64,000 nt of DNA. It comes from a virus. Below the pieces are notes generated by a model that was not told where the DNA came from, ran no database searches, and saw only the letters and a list, made by a program, of their open reading frames with translations. A program made the translations under genes and the position numbers. The DNA is taken from IMG/VR virus record IMGVR_UViG_3300042922_001475, positions 124,001 to 188,000 of that record; one strand, written 5' to 3'. This document shows, one piece after another, positions 47,075 through 55,334 of the stretch (its first letter is position 1; each line of letters begins with the position of its first letter).

Positions 47075-49317
47075 TATGTCTTTCCTTCATACTTGTTGCG
47101 GACATCTATAACAGACATCTCTTTCAGCTGCTCCGGGTCAAGCGTCTTGATAAACGCGTAGACCTGGGTGTGCTTAGGGGTATACAGTTTAGCTAGGTCA
47201 ACCTTACGATTGTTAGCTACAGCATCCTTAACGGTACGAATCTGTTTCCAGAAGTTGTACCAGGGTAGCTTAATCTTCACCATGAAGCCGGCGCTGTCTT
47301 CAATGACGTAGCCTTCTTCACGAATCATCTCATTCTCAGCATGAAGCTGGTACCACCTCAAGAAGTCCTGCCAGTTACTAATGGTCTCGATCTTCTCCTT
47401 ACAGGTGAAGCCATACCTATTAGCAGTGACCTGGGTCTCCTTGAAGTCTACCTTAGAGTAGTTCTGAGTCCTATGAACAAAGTCCAATAGGATAATCTCA
47501 GGCTTCTTGTATTCAACAATATGAGGATCGTTGACAGGCTCGATAACCTCAAACACCGCAGAGATGTTATTGGTCTTGAGCAGGTCCTTGAACTCAGTCT
47601 GAAGGTTCCAAGCTATCAGATGGTCGTTTAGCTGTTTAGTAAACCACTCAGCAAACGGACCAGTCAGACTTGTCTTGCTGGCGGTAATAACACTATCAGA
47701 AGCATTATCAAAACCTGCAAGACCTAGGAAGCCATTGGACTTAGCGTAGATCCTAATAGGGAACTGGAGAGAGTTCTCCAAGCTATGTAGCTTCGTCTCT
47801 TCTCTCTCGTTCATGTTGAAGAACTTATTGTATGACCGAATAACAATATCTTCGGTCTGAGTGTTCATGAACAACCCACGAGCTTCGATGGTAGTATCAT
47901 TCCACTTCTTATCGTAAAATACATCACGAGTAAAATGAAAACTACTGATATCTCCGAACTTCTTCTCCTGAACCAACTTACTGGATCTTAGTCTCTCCAA
48001 CAGACTACTAGAAGTAGTGTCTGCATTCTGAGCCTTACCAACGGTTGCTTTAAAAGTGTTGTTCTTGATTTCGTGAGTTGTAGGAGCACCTGTTTTGTTG
48101 AATATGACGACCCTCAAGTGGCCACCGAATTCAATCTTTCCCTCTAGGTTAAATGACCTGTCCGCAGCTTGCACGGGGAAGCTTTGGATATTACGGTGTC
48201 CGTGTACCTGGTAGATATTAGATACAGGATCTTTGTCTTTAACTATAAACTGACTGATATCTGTGTATAGCTGTCCCTTGGGGGAGACCCACATGTTAGA
48301 GGTATTGTCAGTAAACAACTGATCAATATGGTCTTTGTAGTTACCTACACCCTTAACCATCTGTTCAGTAGCAATGTAGATGAGATTCTCGGGTAGAGTG
48401 CTCAGGCCACCATGAGTGACCAGCACAGCTTTATCTCCGTGAAGGAAGTACACAATCTGTACTAGCTTACGGCTAAATTCTCTGAGTTCTTTCTTAGTGA
48501 TACCCGCAGCCTCAAGCTGGGGCTGGGTGCTGTTAGTAAAGACACCACTGGTAACCGGATAGTCAAACGCATAGTTCTCGATATGGTCATCGTGGTTACC
48601 GCGTACGAACCTAACGTTAGGCTGGTCGTACATCTTAAGTGCCCACTGAACAACCTTATCGTTTTGAATACCACGGTCTACTAGGTCGCCTGCAAAGATA
48701 TACATCTCGTTAGGGTTCTCTTTAGGATTACCATGAACATTCAAGTACTCTGAGAGGGGATCCCAGCAACCCTGAAGGTCGCCAAAGATGTGAACCTTAT
48801 CGTACTGATTAAAGTCAGTGGGCTTGTAATTGAATACACTTTCCCACTCATAAGGCTTAACTACTGTAACCCAGCCGGGCACAGGGGAGACCTTGAATCT
48901 CTCATAAGCATTGAGAATAACATTCTCAGGTACTTGCTTGTGTTCGGGTCTCAGAAGGTTCTGGACAAGAGCGGTGTCCTTATCGACATCCGAGAAGTCC
49001 AGTACGTAACATCTATAGCGGTAACGCTCACAGAGCTTCTTGTATTGGTTAATCTGATCAGCTTTCTGGTGAGTGGCATCAATAATGGTGAACTCACCCC
49101 GCTTCATGCGCTCTTCGAGAAGCTTGAATAGAAGCTCCCACACCTGTCTGTCGTGCTTCTGACTGATCTGGTACTTACCATCGAGACCTAGCACAGGTCC
49201 CTGGTACATCATACGAATATCGTCAGCGCACAGAGCATACTGACTAAGGTTGTTATTTCTCAGAAAGGTAGACTTACCTGCGCCAGGCGCTCCACGTAAC
49301 AGGACTAGTTGCTTCAT
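47074..49317 (-). CDS. RNA repair fusion: polynucleotide kinase, phosphatase, RNA ligase
   Basis: 747 residues, three domains. Residues ~1-150: kinase with P-loop R-G-A-P-G-A-G-K-S-T-F, C-A-D-D-I-R and I-D-A-T-H. Residues ~175-400: calcineurin-type phosphatase with F-G-D-L-Q-G (GDxxG), A-G-D-L-V-D-R-G, R-G-N-H-D-D and T-H-G-G. Residues ~440-747: RNA ligase with motif I Y-A-K-S-N-G-F-L-G (Lys as AMP acceptor), F-E-V-I-E-P and E-G-Y-V-I…K-I-K. The domain set matches bacterial Pnkp (kinase-phosphatase-ligase), but the ligase looks nearer to T4 Rnl1. Would heal and seal cut tRNA or other RNA, countering host RNA-cleaving defences. Confidence 0.88.
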   Translation of the reverse strand: MKQLVLLRGAPGAGKSTFLRNNNLSQYALCADDIRMMYQGPVLGLDGKYQISQKHDRQVWELLFKLLEERMKRGEFTIIDATHQKADQINQYKKLCERYRYRCYVLDFSDVDKDTALVQNLLRPEHKQVPENVILNAYERFKVSPVPGWVTVVKPYEWESVFNYKPTDFNQYDKVHIFGDLQGCWDPLSEYLNVHGNPKENPNEMYIFAGDLVDRGIQNDKVVQWALKMYDQPNVRFVRGNHDDHIENYAFDYPVTSGVFTNSTQPQLEAAGITKKELREFSRKLVQIVYFLHGDKAVLVTHGGLSTLPENLIYIATEQMVKGVGNYKDHIDQLFTDNTSNMWVSPKGQLYTDISQFIVKDKDPVSNIYQVHGHRNIQSFPVQAADRSFNLEGKIEFGGHLRVVIFNKTGAPTTHEIKNNTFKATVGKAQNADTTSSSLLERLRSSKLVQEKKFGDISSFHFTRDVFYDKKWNDTTIEARGLFMNTQTEDIVIRSYNKFFNMNEREETKLHSLENSLQFPIRIYAKSNGFLGLAGFDNASDSVITASKTSLTGPFAEWFTKQLNDHLIAWNLQTEFKDLLKTNNISAVFEVIEPVNDPHIVEYKKPEIILLDFVHRTQNYSKVDFKETQVTANRYGFTCKEKIETISNWQDFLRWYQLHAENEMIREEGYVIEDSAGFMVKIKLPWYNFWKQIRTVKDAVANNRKVDLAKLYTPKHTQVYAFIKTLDPEQLKEMSVIDVRNKYEGKT

Positions 49318-49332
49318 ATTATACTTTCTTAT

Positions 49333-49683
49333 TTAGTAATAACCCGAATAGCTTGAATATATTTCATTACATTCTGAACAGGTTCCCCAGTTAAAGGTAA
49401 CCATCTTACCATCAATCTCAACAACTACATCAGCGCCCATGTAGACAGTGCATAACTGAGGGCCAGTGTACTGGACTATCAGAGTACCGTTAACATCGAC
49501 GTTCTTCCTATTCTTCTTACCAACACAGTCACACATCACAGAAGAGTTGGTTACACAATAGCCGGTCTTAGTAACGTGCAAAGGTTTATCAGTATTGGTT
49601 CTAGCCCTAATATAGTTAGCTATGATCTCTGTAGTCGAAGGCTTAAACTTAATGCCCAGCTTGGTCAGTAAAGACTTAAACAT
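49333..49683 (-). CDS. Hypothetical protein with cysteine pairs (116 aa)
   Basis: After a helical start (residues 1-30), M-C-D-C-V-G near residue 49, then a beta region (V-V-V-E-I-D-G-K-M-V-T-F), and C-S-E-C-N-E-I-Y at the end: two CxxC/CxC pairs, probably one zinc site. Located between the RNA repair fusion and a secreted-type protein. Function unknown. Confidence 0.6.
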   Translation of the reverse strand: MFKSLLTKLGIKFKPSTTEIIANYIRARTNTDKPLHVTKTGYCVTNSSVMCDCVGKKNRKNVDVNGTLIVQYTGPQLCTVYMGADVVVEIDGKMVTFNWGTCSECNEIYSSYSGYY

Positions 49684-50005
49684 CTTTCTTCCACCTTAGC
49701 CAGTTGTTCTTGAATAGGGACCCTTTGAACAGATAGAATGATCTCTTATCTCCAAGCTTGAATCCGTCATAGTTAGACTTAGTATCTATAGGGTAAGTTA
49801 GTTTACCGTACTTGAAGACAACCTCCCATCGGGCAGGATGATTAACAGTATCTCCATCATCGTCGGTAGTCTTGTAAGGCTTGTAATAATTGGTATCAGC
49901 TACTACAGCGTCCACTACAGTTCTAGTCGCTTGAGCATCATTGATGGCAAACGGAGCAATAGTTAGAGCTATAAAGAGAAGCCACAGAGGCATCAAGAGT
50001 CGCAT
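49676..50005 (-). CDS. Exported protein with signal peptide (109 aa)
   Basis: Residues 1-27 are a signal peptide: M-R-L-L-M-P-L-W-L-L-F-I-A-L-T-I-A-P-F, with likely cleavage after A-Q-A (or nearby A-N-D-A-Q-A). The mature part is ~80 residues of beta-rich sequence. AAGGGACTAT precedes the ATG. Likely periplasmic or extracytoplasmic; possibly superinfection-related, but that is a guess. Confidence 0.65.
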   Translation of the reverse strand: MRLLMPLWLLFIALTIAPFAINDAQATRTVVDAVVADTNYYKPYKTTDDDGDTVNHPARWEVVFKYGKLTYPIDTKSNYDGFKLGDKRSFYLFKGSLFKNNWLRWKKDV

Positions 50006-50017
50006 ATAGTCCCTTTC

Positions 50018-50476
50018 TTATAGGGTGAACATGGTTTCGAAGTCTATGTATTCTAATCCATAAATACCTGGACTAGTATGGTACTTACTTTGGGGAGGGC
50101 CTTGTACAGATACCAAAAAGGTAGAACTCCACTTAGAGAATTCTACCTTCTTAACTTCTGCTATAGAGCCATGCATAATGTGTTTGGGGTTAACTATCTG
50201 AATTAGATCTCCAGGAACCGGGTAGTCTGTTTCTTTTACAAGGGTCAGTCCCATAATTGCTGCCCTACGATAGAAGTTAGTATAGTTACACTGTTGGTAA
50301 AAGATATTACCATCGTGCATAGACCGTTGTCTGTAATATACATTGACGTGATCTTCTCCAGAGAGTCTCTCAAGAAGATCGGTCCTGATTATACTGACCA
50401 TAGTTTTACGATCTTTGGAGACCCACGTCTGACCTGCTTTCAGGTCTTTGTTATAGGTCATCGTAGTCTTCTTCAT
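50018..50476 (-). CDS. GDxV/FT mini-protein 34, fused to an N-terminal domain
   Basis: 152 residues. The N-terminal ~85 (A-G-Q-T-W-V-S-K-D-R-K-T-M-V-S-I) are a different beta-rich segment; the last ~65 have V-P-G-D-L-I-Q-I-V, S-I-A-E-V-K-K-V and D-F-E-T-M-F-T-L. Ends CTA-TAA, 12 nt before the exported-protein start. ATG at 50476 or 50461. Confidence 0.75.
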   Translation of the reverse strand: MKKTTMTYNKDLKAGQTWVSKDRKTMVSIIRTDLLERLSGEDHVNVYYRQRSMHDGNIFYQQCNYTNFYRRAAIMGLTLVKETDYPVPGDLIQIVNPKHIMHGSIAEVKKVEFSKWSSTFLVSVQGPPQSKYHTSPGIYGLEYIDFETMFTL

Positions 50477-50624
50477 CTAACTCGTCTTCTATAAGCTTCT
50501 TGTCGTTGTGACGGCGGTTAGACCTACGGTCCTGCTTGTTGATCTCATCTTCAAAATAGGTTGAACGAGGACGGGACCTACCCTTCATGTTCCTCATTAA
50601 CTTCTCTGTTTGCTTATCCCACAT
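50451..50624 (-). CDS. Small Arg/Asp-rich protein (57 aa)
   Basis: M-W-D-K-Q-T-E-K-L-M-R-N-M-K-G-R-S-R-P-R, then R-R-S-N-R-R-H-N-D-K-K and an acidic end E-E-D-Y-D-D-L. A basic-then-acidic, likely disordered protein. AAGGG lies 5 nt before the ATG. The end overlaps mini-protein 34. Could bind nucleic acid; not recognised. Confidence 0.55.
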   Translation of the reverse strand: MWDKQTEKLMRNMKGRSRPRSTYFEDEINKQDRRSNRRHNDKKLIEDELDEEDYDDL

Positions 50625-50629
50625 GGCCC

Positions 50630-51010
50630 TTATTCAATTTCGTAGGTAGGAGCGGTGTGAGGCGTACCCCAGTTAGTCCAGGTAGCCGGCGGCTCTTTAT
50701 ATCCAGGAAACATAGTCTGGTGGTAAGTAGTGATAAGTCCAGTAAGTACATCTAGGTGATAGCCTACATTGACCCTTACAGCAGGATCTAGGGACTGCTC
50801 TACCTGCATAGCATTGTACTCATCCCTATGAGCATCAAGAGCAGTCTGAGCCTCTAAGAGGGTCTTACCTGGCCAAGGCTTAGGAATTAGTATCTCCCCT
50901 TTAAGGGGAACCGTAACATTATACTTAGGCCTACCGTCTAGGTACTGCCCGTTAATGTCCGGTACGTCTGTGAACTGGGTAAAGACCCAAGTCGATAAAT
51001 CTATTGGCAT
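50630..51010 (-). CDS. Hypothetical protein behind a sigma70-like promoter (126 aa)
   Basis: Starts M-P-I-D-L-S-T-W-V-F-T-Q-F, beta-rich with aromatic residues and Pro-Gly turns (K-P-W-P-G-K-T, F-P-G-Y-K-E-P-P-A). No family recognised. Good ribosome site (GGAG, 7 nt before the ATG). First gene of a long unit that starts at the promoter at 51048-51076. Confidence 0.6.
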   Translation of the reverse strand: MPIDLSTWVFTQFTDVPDINGQYLDGRPKYNVTVPLKGEILIPKPWPGKTLLEAQTALDAHRDEYNAMQVEQSLDPAVRVNVGYHLDVLTGLITTYHQTMFPGYKEPPATWTNWGTPHTAPTYEIE

Positions 51011-51047
51011 TTATATCTCCGAAATAACAATAATGTCATAGTATAGC

Positions 51048-51076
51048 ATAATATCCTATGAGATTATAGTTATCAA
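51048..51076 (-). promoter_or_regulatory. Sigma70-like promoter
   Basis: On the minus strand TTGATA (51071-51076), a 17-bp spacer, then TATTAT (51048-51053). Both hexamers are one change or so from consensus with ideal spacing. It begins right after the terminator at 51077-51098 and leaves about 30-40 nt of leader before the ATG at 51010. Confidence 0.6.
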
Positions 51077-51098
51077 GGGAGAGGCCTAAGCCCCTCCC
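51077..51098 (-). terminator. Terminator of the PRTase gene
   Basis: The minus transcript pairs GGGAGGGGC with GCCTCTCCC through one G-U pair, with loop TTAG. The same pair would be A-C on a plus transcript, showing the minus orientation. The TTGATA promoter hexamer follows directly. The stem overlaps the PRTase stop codon. Confidence 0.7.
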
Positions 51099-51922
51099 AC
51101 CTCACGCATGTTAGCAAATCCGTTATCGTGCCTGAACCTGATCAGTTCAAACCCTTTACGGAACTTATCTTCCTTGTCATACTCTTGCGAGATGCAAGCA
51201 TGATAAAGCTTATCAACGAAGCCATCACTGACTCTGTTGAGGACGACCTCCAGCTCACAGAGCTGAATATCGAGGAGGTATCTAGTAGCACGCACTACCA
51301 ATTGATGGCCGGGCTGTTGAATGAGATTCAGGTAATCCTCAATGGATTGCATACCACAGAAGTTCAACTGGTTCTCGATCTTGGCCATACCGCCCTTATA
51401 GGTAGTGAAGTAGCAGAAGACCGTAGGATTCTCGATTCCCTGCTGGTGCATATACTGTCTGATCTTGGCTTCATGTTTACCGGTGATCAAGCAATCATCA
51501 ACAAACAGCAGGACCTTATCTTGGATGAAGTCCTTATTGAGGTAGAACTCATCAGCCATGATAAGGGCTTCCCTTTTCTCTTCAGGAAGGGTCGAGTAGT
51601 CATCGGTGTAGGAAAGTGTTCTCTGCATGAGAGTCCAATCCAACATCGTGTAACCCTCTCGGGTGAGCTTGTCGTTCAATTCATTTCTGAAGTGACGAGC
51701 AAGAATGGTTGCTGCGATCTCCACAACCTTGAAGGCCGAAGGGATAACAACACATCTCTGAGTGGTTAGTAAGGTCTTGTGCTCTTCCCAGAACTTCTTA
51801 GCCATCTGACGACCAAGCAGACGAGCTGCTCTATCAGAACCAAACTTCAGCTCAGAGTAGTCTCTGGGGTCGAAGTTGGCGGTCTCAATGGATTCGAAGG
51901 TATGGGCGGTGAACTGTTTCAT
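51086..51922 (-). CDS. Phosphoribosyltransferase of the Ter-associated type
   Basis: 278 residues. K-V-L-L-F-V-D-D-C-L-I-T-G-K-H-E near residue 140 is the PRPP-binding motif of type I phosphoribosyltransferases. An early Y-S-E-L-K-F-G-S motif recalls PRTases found in tellurite-resistance (Ter) gene clusters, where they are thought to help make a nucleoside-like metabolite. It overlaps the HAD gene (ATGA), which is the usual partner in such clusters, and lies 0.7 kb from the TerC-superfamily gene. Substrate unknown. Confidence 0.72.
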   Translation of the reverse strand: MKQFTAHTFESIETANFDPRDYSELKFGSDRAARLLGRQMAKKFWEEHKTLLTTQRCVVIPSAFKVVEIAATILARHFRNELNDKLTREGYTMLDWTLMQRTLSYTDDYSTLPEEKREALIMADEFYLNKDFIQDKVLLFVDDCLITGKHEAKIRQYMHQQGIENPTVFCYFTTYKGGMAKIENQLNFCGMQSIEDYLNLIQQPGHQLVVRATRYLLDIQLCELEVVLNRVSDGFVDKLYHACISQEYDKEDKFRKGFELIRFRHDNGFANMREVGGA

Positions 51923-52575
51923 ATCTCTGCTAACACTCTCTTAATATCTTTAGGGCCATTAACGTGTCTGTAGTGCATGCCATACTGGATAGCCGAACCA
52001 TCACAGATGACATTATCGCCTATATGAAGGATCTCTTGAGGCTCTGCCATGGCCAAACTGTCTGCATCACAGGAGACTTTCTCCCAGAACACAGGACTAG
52101 GCTTAGCAGCACCTATTACATCGGAGAAAACCTTGAAGGCCCACTCTACCCCTAATTGGTTCAGCACAGCTTCTGACAGAACCTTGCCTCTAACAAAGTT
52201 AGTATTAGAAGCAATGGACAGCAAGATGTCTTTGTTGGCCTCCTGGAAGACCTGCAAGACCTCTCGAAGGCCTGGCTGGACAGTCGGAGGATAGGCTCTG
52301 AACAAAGCCTCTACGCCTGCACGGATAGGCTCTATAGGCATGCCCTCTCTGCCTGTGTACTTCAGAAACTGATTGTACACTCCCACAGAGCTAAGACCGA
52401 TGCCTTGCTGTTCAGCGTCTTCATCCAGGGCACTCTTAAGAGCTTTGTAGACATTACCCACCTGGACAATGTCTCTACCCAAAGCTTCACCCAAGAATCT
52501 ATTTCTAGCTTGGCCGAACTCAGGGTTAGGGCTTATTAGAGTATTCCAGACATCAAACGACACCACTTTAATCAT
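51919..52575 (-). CDS. HAD-family hydrolase, Ter-module type
   Basis: 218 residues. V-S-F-D-V-W-N-T-L at residues 5-13 (nucleophile D; second D of the usual DxD is W here, D-V-W), I-A-S-N-T-N (motif II), A-K-P-S-P (motif III Lys) and I-G-D-N-V-I-C-D (motif IV). The missing second Asp suggests a dehalogenase-like or altered chemistry rather than a standard phosphatase. HAD enzymes regularly accompany PRTase and TerC/TerD genes. It is co-translated with the PRTase through an ATGA overlap. Confidence 0.8.
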   Translation of the reverse strand: MIKVVSFDVWNTLISPNPEFGQARNRFLGEALGRDIVQVGNVYKALKSALDEDAEQQGIGLSSVGVYNQFLKYTGREGMPIEPIRAGVEALFRAYPPTVQPGLREVLQVFQEANKDILLSIASNTNFVRGKVLSEAVLNQLGVEWAFKVFSDVIGAAKPSPVFWEKVSCDADSLAMAEPQEILHIGDNVICDGSAIQYGMHYRHVNGPKDIKRVLAEI

Positions 52576-52598
52576 ACTAGGGCCTTTCTTCTCTGAAA

Positions 52599-52620
52599 GG
52601 GGAGAGCCTTAGCCCTCCCC
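52599..52620 (-). terminator. Terminator after the TerC-superfamily gene
   Basis: Minus transcript GGGGAGGGC-UAAG-GCUCUCCCC (one G-U pair) followed by TTTCAG. Only 24 nt before the HAD ATG, so HAD-PRTase needs read-through or a promoter further upstream. Confidence 0.75.
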
Positions 52621-52631
52621 CGAATGGCTGG

Positions 52632-53657
52632 TTAGGTAGCTGCTTCGAGCTTCTTAGCCTTGAGGCTACTCATGAAAGCAAACGCAATGAACGCTGCTCC
52701 CACAAGGCCTGTAAAGACCTCAGGTACTCGAACAAACAAACTACCAAGCATGGCAAATGCCAAGAAACCGATACCCCAATGGGCACCATGCTCCAAGTAC
52801 TGGTACTCAGAAAGCGTACCCAGCTCGACCAGCATGATGGTCATAGACCGTACGAACATCGCACCGATCATCAGACCAATCATAATAATCAAAACTAGGT
52901 TAGTCACTGCAAACGCACCAATCACTCCATCAAAAGAGAATGATGCATCCAGGACTTCCAGGTACAAGAAGGACATGGCTCCGCTACGAGTAACTACACC
53001 TGCAGCGTCTTCCTGTTCGAAGACCCCACTGAGCACATCGATGAGGCGCTTGAGACCAAGGCCAGCTACCGAAGCAACAGCAACAGTAAGCTGATGCTGA
53101 GCAGGAGCCAACAAAGCTAGGGAAGCACAAACCAACAGTGAGAAGCCCAAGAGAGCATTCTGATACTGGCCAGCCTTAACTAGCAACTGTTCGATAGGCT
53201 CAAGCCAGTGATGGTCCTTCTCGGGATCAGCAGCCCATGCCATGAACACTTCGAACAAGAACATGCCACCGAATGCCGAAATAGCAGGGTGGGCTTCATG
53301 TAGCTTGTGAGCATACTCGTTAGGATTGGTCAGAGCCATATGAACAACTTCATACGGATTCATCCAAGCTGTGACACAGACAATGAGAATCGGGAACACC
53401 AATCTCATGCCGAACACAGCAATGACCATACCCCAGGTCAAGAACCTACGACGCCATACAGCGTCCATCTTCTTAAGCTCTTTAGCGTTGACGACAGCAT
53501 TATCAAAAGACAAGCTTACTTCGAGTACCGCCAGAATAGCCGCAGAGACAACTGCTGAGATAGCCCCAGCAAGGGCCCCGCCCTGCCATCCGTAAACAGC
53601 AGCCAGAATCAATCCGATAACTGAAACAATGTAAGACCACTTGAAGAACTTTAGCAA
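52632..53657 (-). CDS. TerC-superfamily membrane protein (DUF475-like)
   Basis: 341 residues, about eight membrane helices. Two diagnostic acidic motifs are visible: L-E-V-S-L-S-F-D-N-A-V-V (~residue 45) and L-E-V-L-D-A-S-F-S-F-D-G-V (~residue 233), as in TerC/DUF475 proteins, where they probably form the metal path in the membrane. The best start is TTG at 53657 (GAGAGACGAGC upstream). TerC proteins act with TerD in metal and stress responses and can load manganese onto exported enzymes. Rare in phages. It heads the HAD-PRTase genes. Confidence 0.85.
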   Translation of the reverse strand: MLKFFKWSYIVSVIGLILAAVYGWQGGALAGAISAVVSAAILAVLEVSLSFDNAVVNAKELKKMDAVWRRRFLTWGMVIAVFGMRLVFPILIVCVTAWMNPYEVVHMALTNPNEYAHKLHEAHPAISAFGGMFLFEVFMAWAADPEKDHHWLEPIEQLLVKAGQYQNALLGFSLLVCASLALLAPAQHQLTVAVASVAGLGLKRLIDVLSGVFEQEDAAGVVTRSGAMSFLYLEVLDASFSFDGVIGAFAVTNLVLIIMIGLMIGAMFVRSMTIMLVELGTLSEYQYLEHGAHWGIGFLAFAMLGSLFVRVPEVFTGLVGAAFIAFAFMSSLKAKKLEAAT

Positions 53658-53701
53658 GCTCGTCTCTCTTTCTTATGTTGAGAAGAATAGCTGTCTCTGA
53701 A

Positions 53702-53839
53702 TTAGGTTAGTTTCTTTATAGCCTGGATAACTTCATTAAGCTCCTGCTTAAGCTCATCGTAAGTCTCTTCTGGAATGATTAGATCATCCCACATGACATC
53801 TATATTTTTAAGCTTACTAAGAATCTCTTTAAAAGTCAT
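53702..53839 (-). CDS. Small acidic helical protein (45 aa)
   Basis: M-T-F-K-E-I-L-S-K-L-K-N-I-D-V-M-W-D-D-L, then a helix E-E-T-Y-D-E-L-K-Q-E-L-N-E-V-I. Lies between TerD1 and the TerC-type gene; its ATG overlaps the TerD1 stop. Could be a small regulator of the module, but nothing proves this. Confidence 0.5.
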   Translation of the reverse strand: MTFKEILSKLKNIDVMWDDLIIPEETYDELKQELNEVIQAIKKLT

Positions 53840-54444
53840 TAGCCGATGTTAACACCGTAGTTACGTGCTAGAGTACCAAGGTCCCAATCCTGAGGGAAGC
53901 CCTGACCAACAGCATGGAAGTTCCACTCACCAGCTCCATTCTTACGAAGCTCAGCAAAGATAACCACAGCCAGTCCAGTAAACTCGTCAGCTAGGTCATA
54001 GCGACACAAGGTATTACCTGTGTTCTCATCTACAACCTGCACAAAGGCTCTACCTACATCACCAAAGCTCTGCCTACGGGCCTTGGCTTCATGAATGGTC
54101 ACAGGTAGCACAATCTTATCAATCTTAGAATCAACACGTGATAGAGAAATCTTTAGGGTCTCGCACACATCGGTGCCTGAACCACCCTTAAGGTCATCAC
54201 CCATAGTCTCGACAGAGAGGTCAATGGTCTTAGGCTGACCATAATAACAGAAATAACCGTTAGTAGGGACCTTATCATTGCTCTGCACAAGAATAGCAGA
54301 TGCATCAAGGTCAAAGTCATCACCAGAGGTAACACGAGCCTTCCAACCTAGCTCGACACGAATCTTATCAAGGTTAGCAACAGTCTTCGAAAGGTTAAGC
54401 TTCTCGCTCTTCTTGAGCGTCAGTGCAACAGCGTTAGTAGTCAT
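53839..54444 (-). CDS. terD: TerD-domain stress protein 1
   Basis: 201 residues, one TerD domain. N-L-S-K-T at the start, D-D-F-D-L-D-A-S-A (~residue 42) and G-D-D-L-K-G-G-S-G-T-D followed by I-S-L: the calcium-binding pattern of TerD/TerE/TerZ proteins. L-P-V-T-I-H-E-A and N-T-L-C-R-Y-D-L are also conserved. Base composition matches the surrounding genes, unlike TerD2. Ca2+-binding sensor or scaffold of the Ter stress system. Confidence 0.9.
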   Translation of the reverse strand: MTTNAVALTLKKSEKLNLSKTVANLDKIRVELGWKARVTSGDDFDLDASAILVQSNDKVPTNGYFCYYGQPKTIDLSVETMGDDLKGGSGTDVCETLKISLSRVDSKIDKIVLPVTIHEAKARRQSFGDVGRAFVQVVDENTGNTLCRYDLADEFTGLAVVIFAELRKNGAGEWNFHAVGQGFPQDWDLGTLARNYGVNIG

Positions 54445-54454
54445 GGTTCTTTCT

Positions 54455-54733
54455 TTAGTTATAGGTAATTATGTTGTTAGGCTCTATGATTTTATAGCTT
54501 GTCTTGTTGATAGAATCCCAAATAGTCATCCCTCTAAGATGACCGTGATGATCATACTCTCTATAGGAAATTCTACCTATAATAGTTGTCCGACCCGGAA
54601 CCATTATATTATATGTTTCCTCTGGAGCTTTTGTAGTCTCAGCTTTAGCTTGCTTTGTATTATCACAACTGGCAGCAAGTAAGAGGGTGGCCACTAGGAC
54701 CACCCCCACCAGTTTACTGCGCTTAGCTGCCAT
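54455..54733 (-). CDS. Lipoprotein inside the Ter module (92 aa)
   Basis: From the ATG at 54733: M-A-A-K-R-S-K-L-V-G-V-V-L-V-A-T-L-L-L-A-A-S-C, a basic start, hydrophobic core and a lipobox (L-A-A-S-C) with Cys at 23. The mature part is ~70 residues, beta-rich. The start overlaps the TerD2 stop. Exported and probably anchored in the membrane; its placement between the two TerD genes suggests a link to envelope stress, which is inference. Confidence 0.65.
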   Translation of the reverse strand: MAAKRSKLVGVVLVATLLLAASCDNTKQAKAETTKAPEETYNIMVPGRTTIIGRISYREYDHHGHLRGMTIWDSINKTSYKIIEPNNIITYN

Positions 54734-55334
54734 ACCCGTAGGTCTGGGCGATGTCAGCCAGCGTACCAGGCAGGGCAGCACCCTGAACCTTGGCACGCCA
54801 CTCACCGTTGGAGTCCTTGTACAGCTCGCCGAACAGGAGGGCCTGTGCAGTGGGCACGTCGTCGGACAATGGAACTGACTCAGCCAGCTTGGTGCCGGTG
54901 TCCGCATCACGGAACATGATGACAGCATCCGTGACCTGGCCGAACGTCTGGTTGCGGGTAGCAGCCTCGTGAATGGTCACAGGGAAGACCACCTTGTCAG
55001 CACCCAGAGCTTCGAGCTTCTGGAGGTCGATCGTCAGCACCTCGTCGGGACCATCAGCAGCACCATCCAGGCTGTCGCCCGAGTGCACCACCGAGCCGTC
55101 AGCGTTGCTGAAGCTGCCGTCAGGATTCTTGTTCAGGCCGTAGTAGATGACCTGATCCTTGTCCAAGAGCTTGTTGCCCTTGAGCACCATGGCCGAGGCA
55201 TCCAAGTCGAACTTGGTACCGGGGCTCACCGAAGGCTCCCAGGACAGCTCCACAGCAACCTTCTTGAGGCCAGGAGCAGCTTTGGCAAGGTTGAGGTTCT
55301 CGCCCTTACCGAGGGGAAGAGTGGCAATAGTCAA
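54723..55334 (-). CDS. terD: TerD-domain stress protein 2 (GC-rich)
   Basis: 203 residues from a TTG start at 55334. K-F-D-L-D-A-S-A, G-D-S-L-D-G-A-A-D-G-P-D-E (calcium motif, a better match to consensus than TerD1), F-P-V-T-I-H-E-A and L-F-G-E-L-Y-K form a clean TerD domain. GC content is clearly higher than in TerD1 and neighbours, with C/G-ending codons, so it was either acquired separately or is adapted for strong expression. Overlaps the genes on both sides. Confidence 0.92.
   Translation of the reverse strand: MTIATLPLGKGENLNLAKAAPGLKKVAVELSWEPSVSPGTKFDLDASAMVLKGNKLLDKDQVIYYGLNKNPDGSFSNADGSVVHSGDSLDGAADGPDEVLTIDLQKLEALGADKVVFPVTIHEAATRNQTFGQVTDAVIMFRDADTGTKLAESVPLSDDVPTAQALLFGELYKDSNGEWRAKVQGAALPGTLADIAQTYGYGS

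Noticed and set aside
4795-51020. A recurring (A/G)GAGATAT element before some start codons, considered as a phage-specific promoter
   Set aside because: At 9867 it is just the coding end K-E-I-stop of the helicase, and elsewhere (4795, 37516, 51010) it fits a Shine-Dalgarno sequence. No constant spacing to a transcription start could be seen.
51128-51769. Plus-strand frame (213 aa) opposite the PRTase gene
   Set aside because: No recognised domain and no ribosome site. The minus frame carries the PRPP-binding motif and overlaps its neighbour properly.
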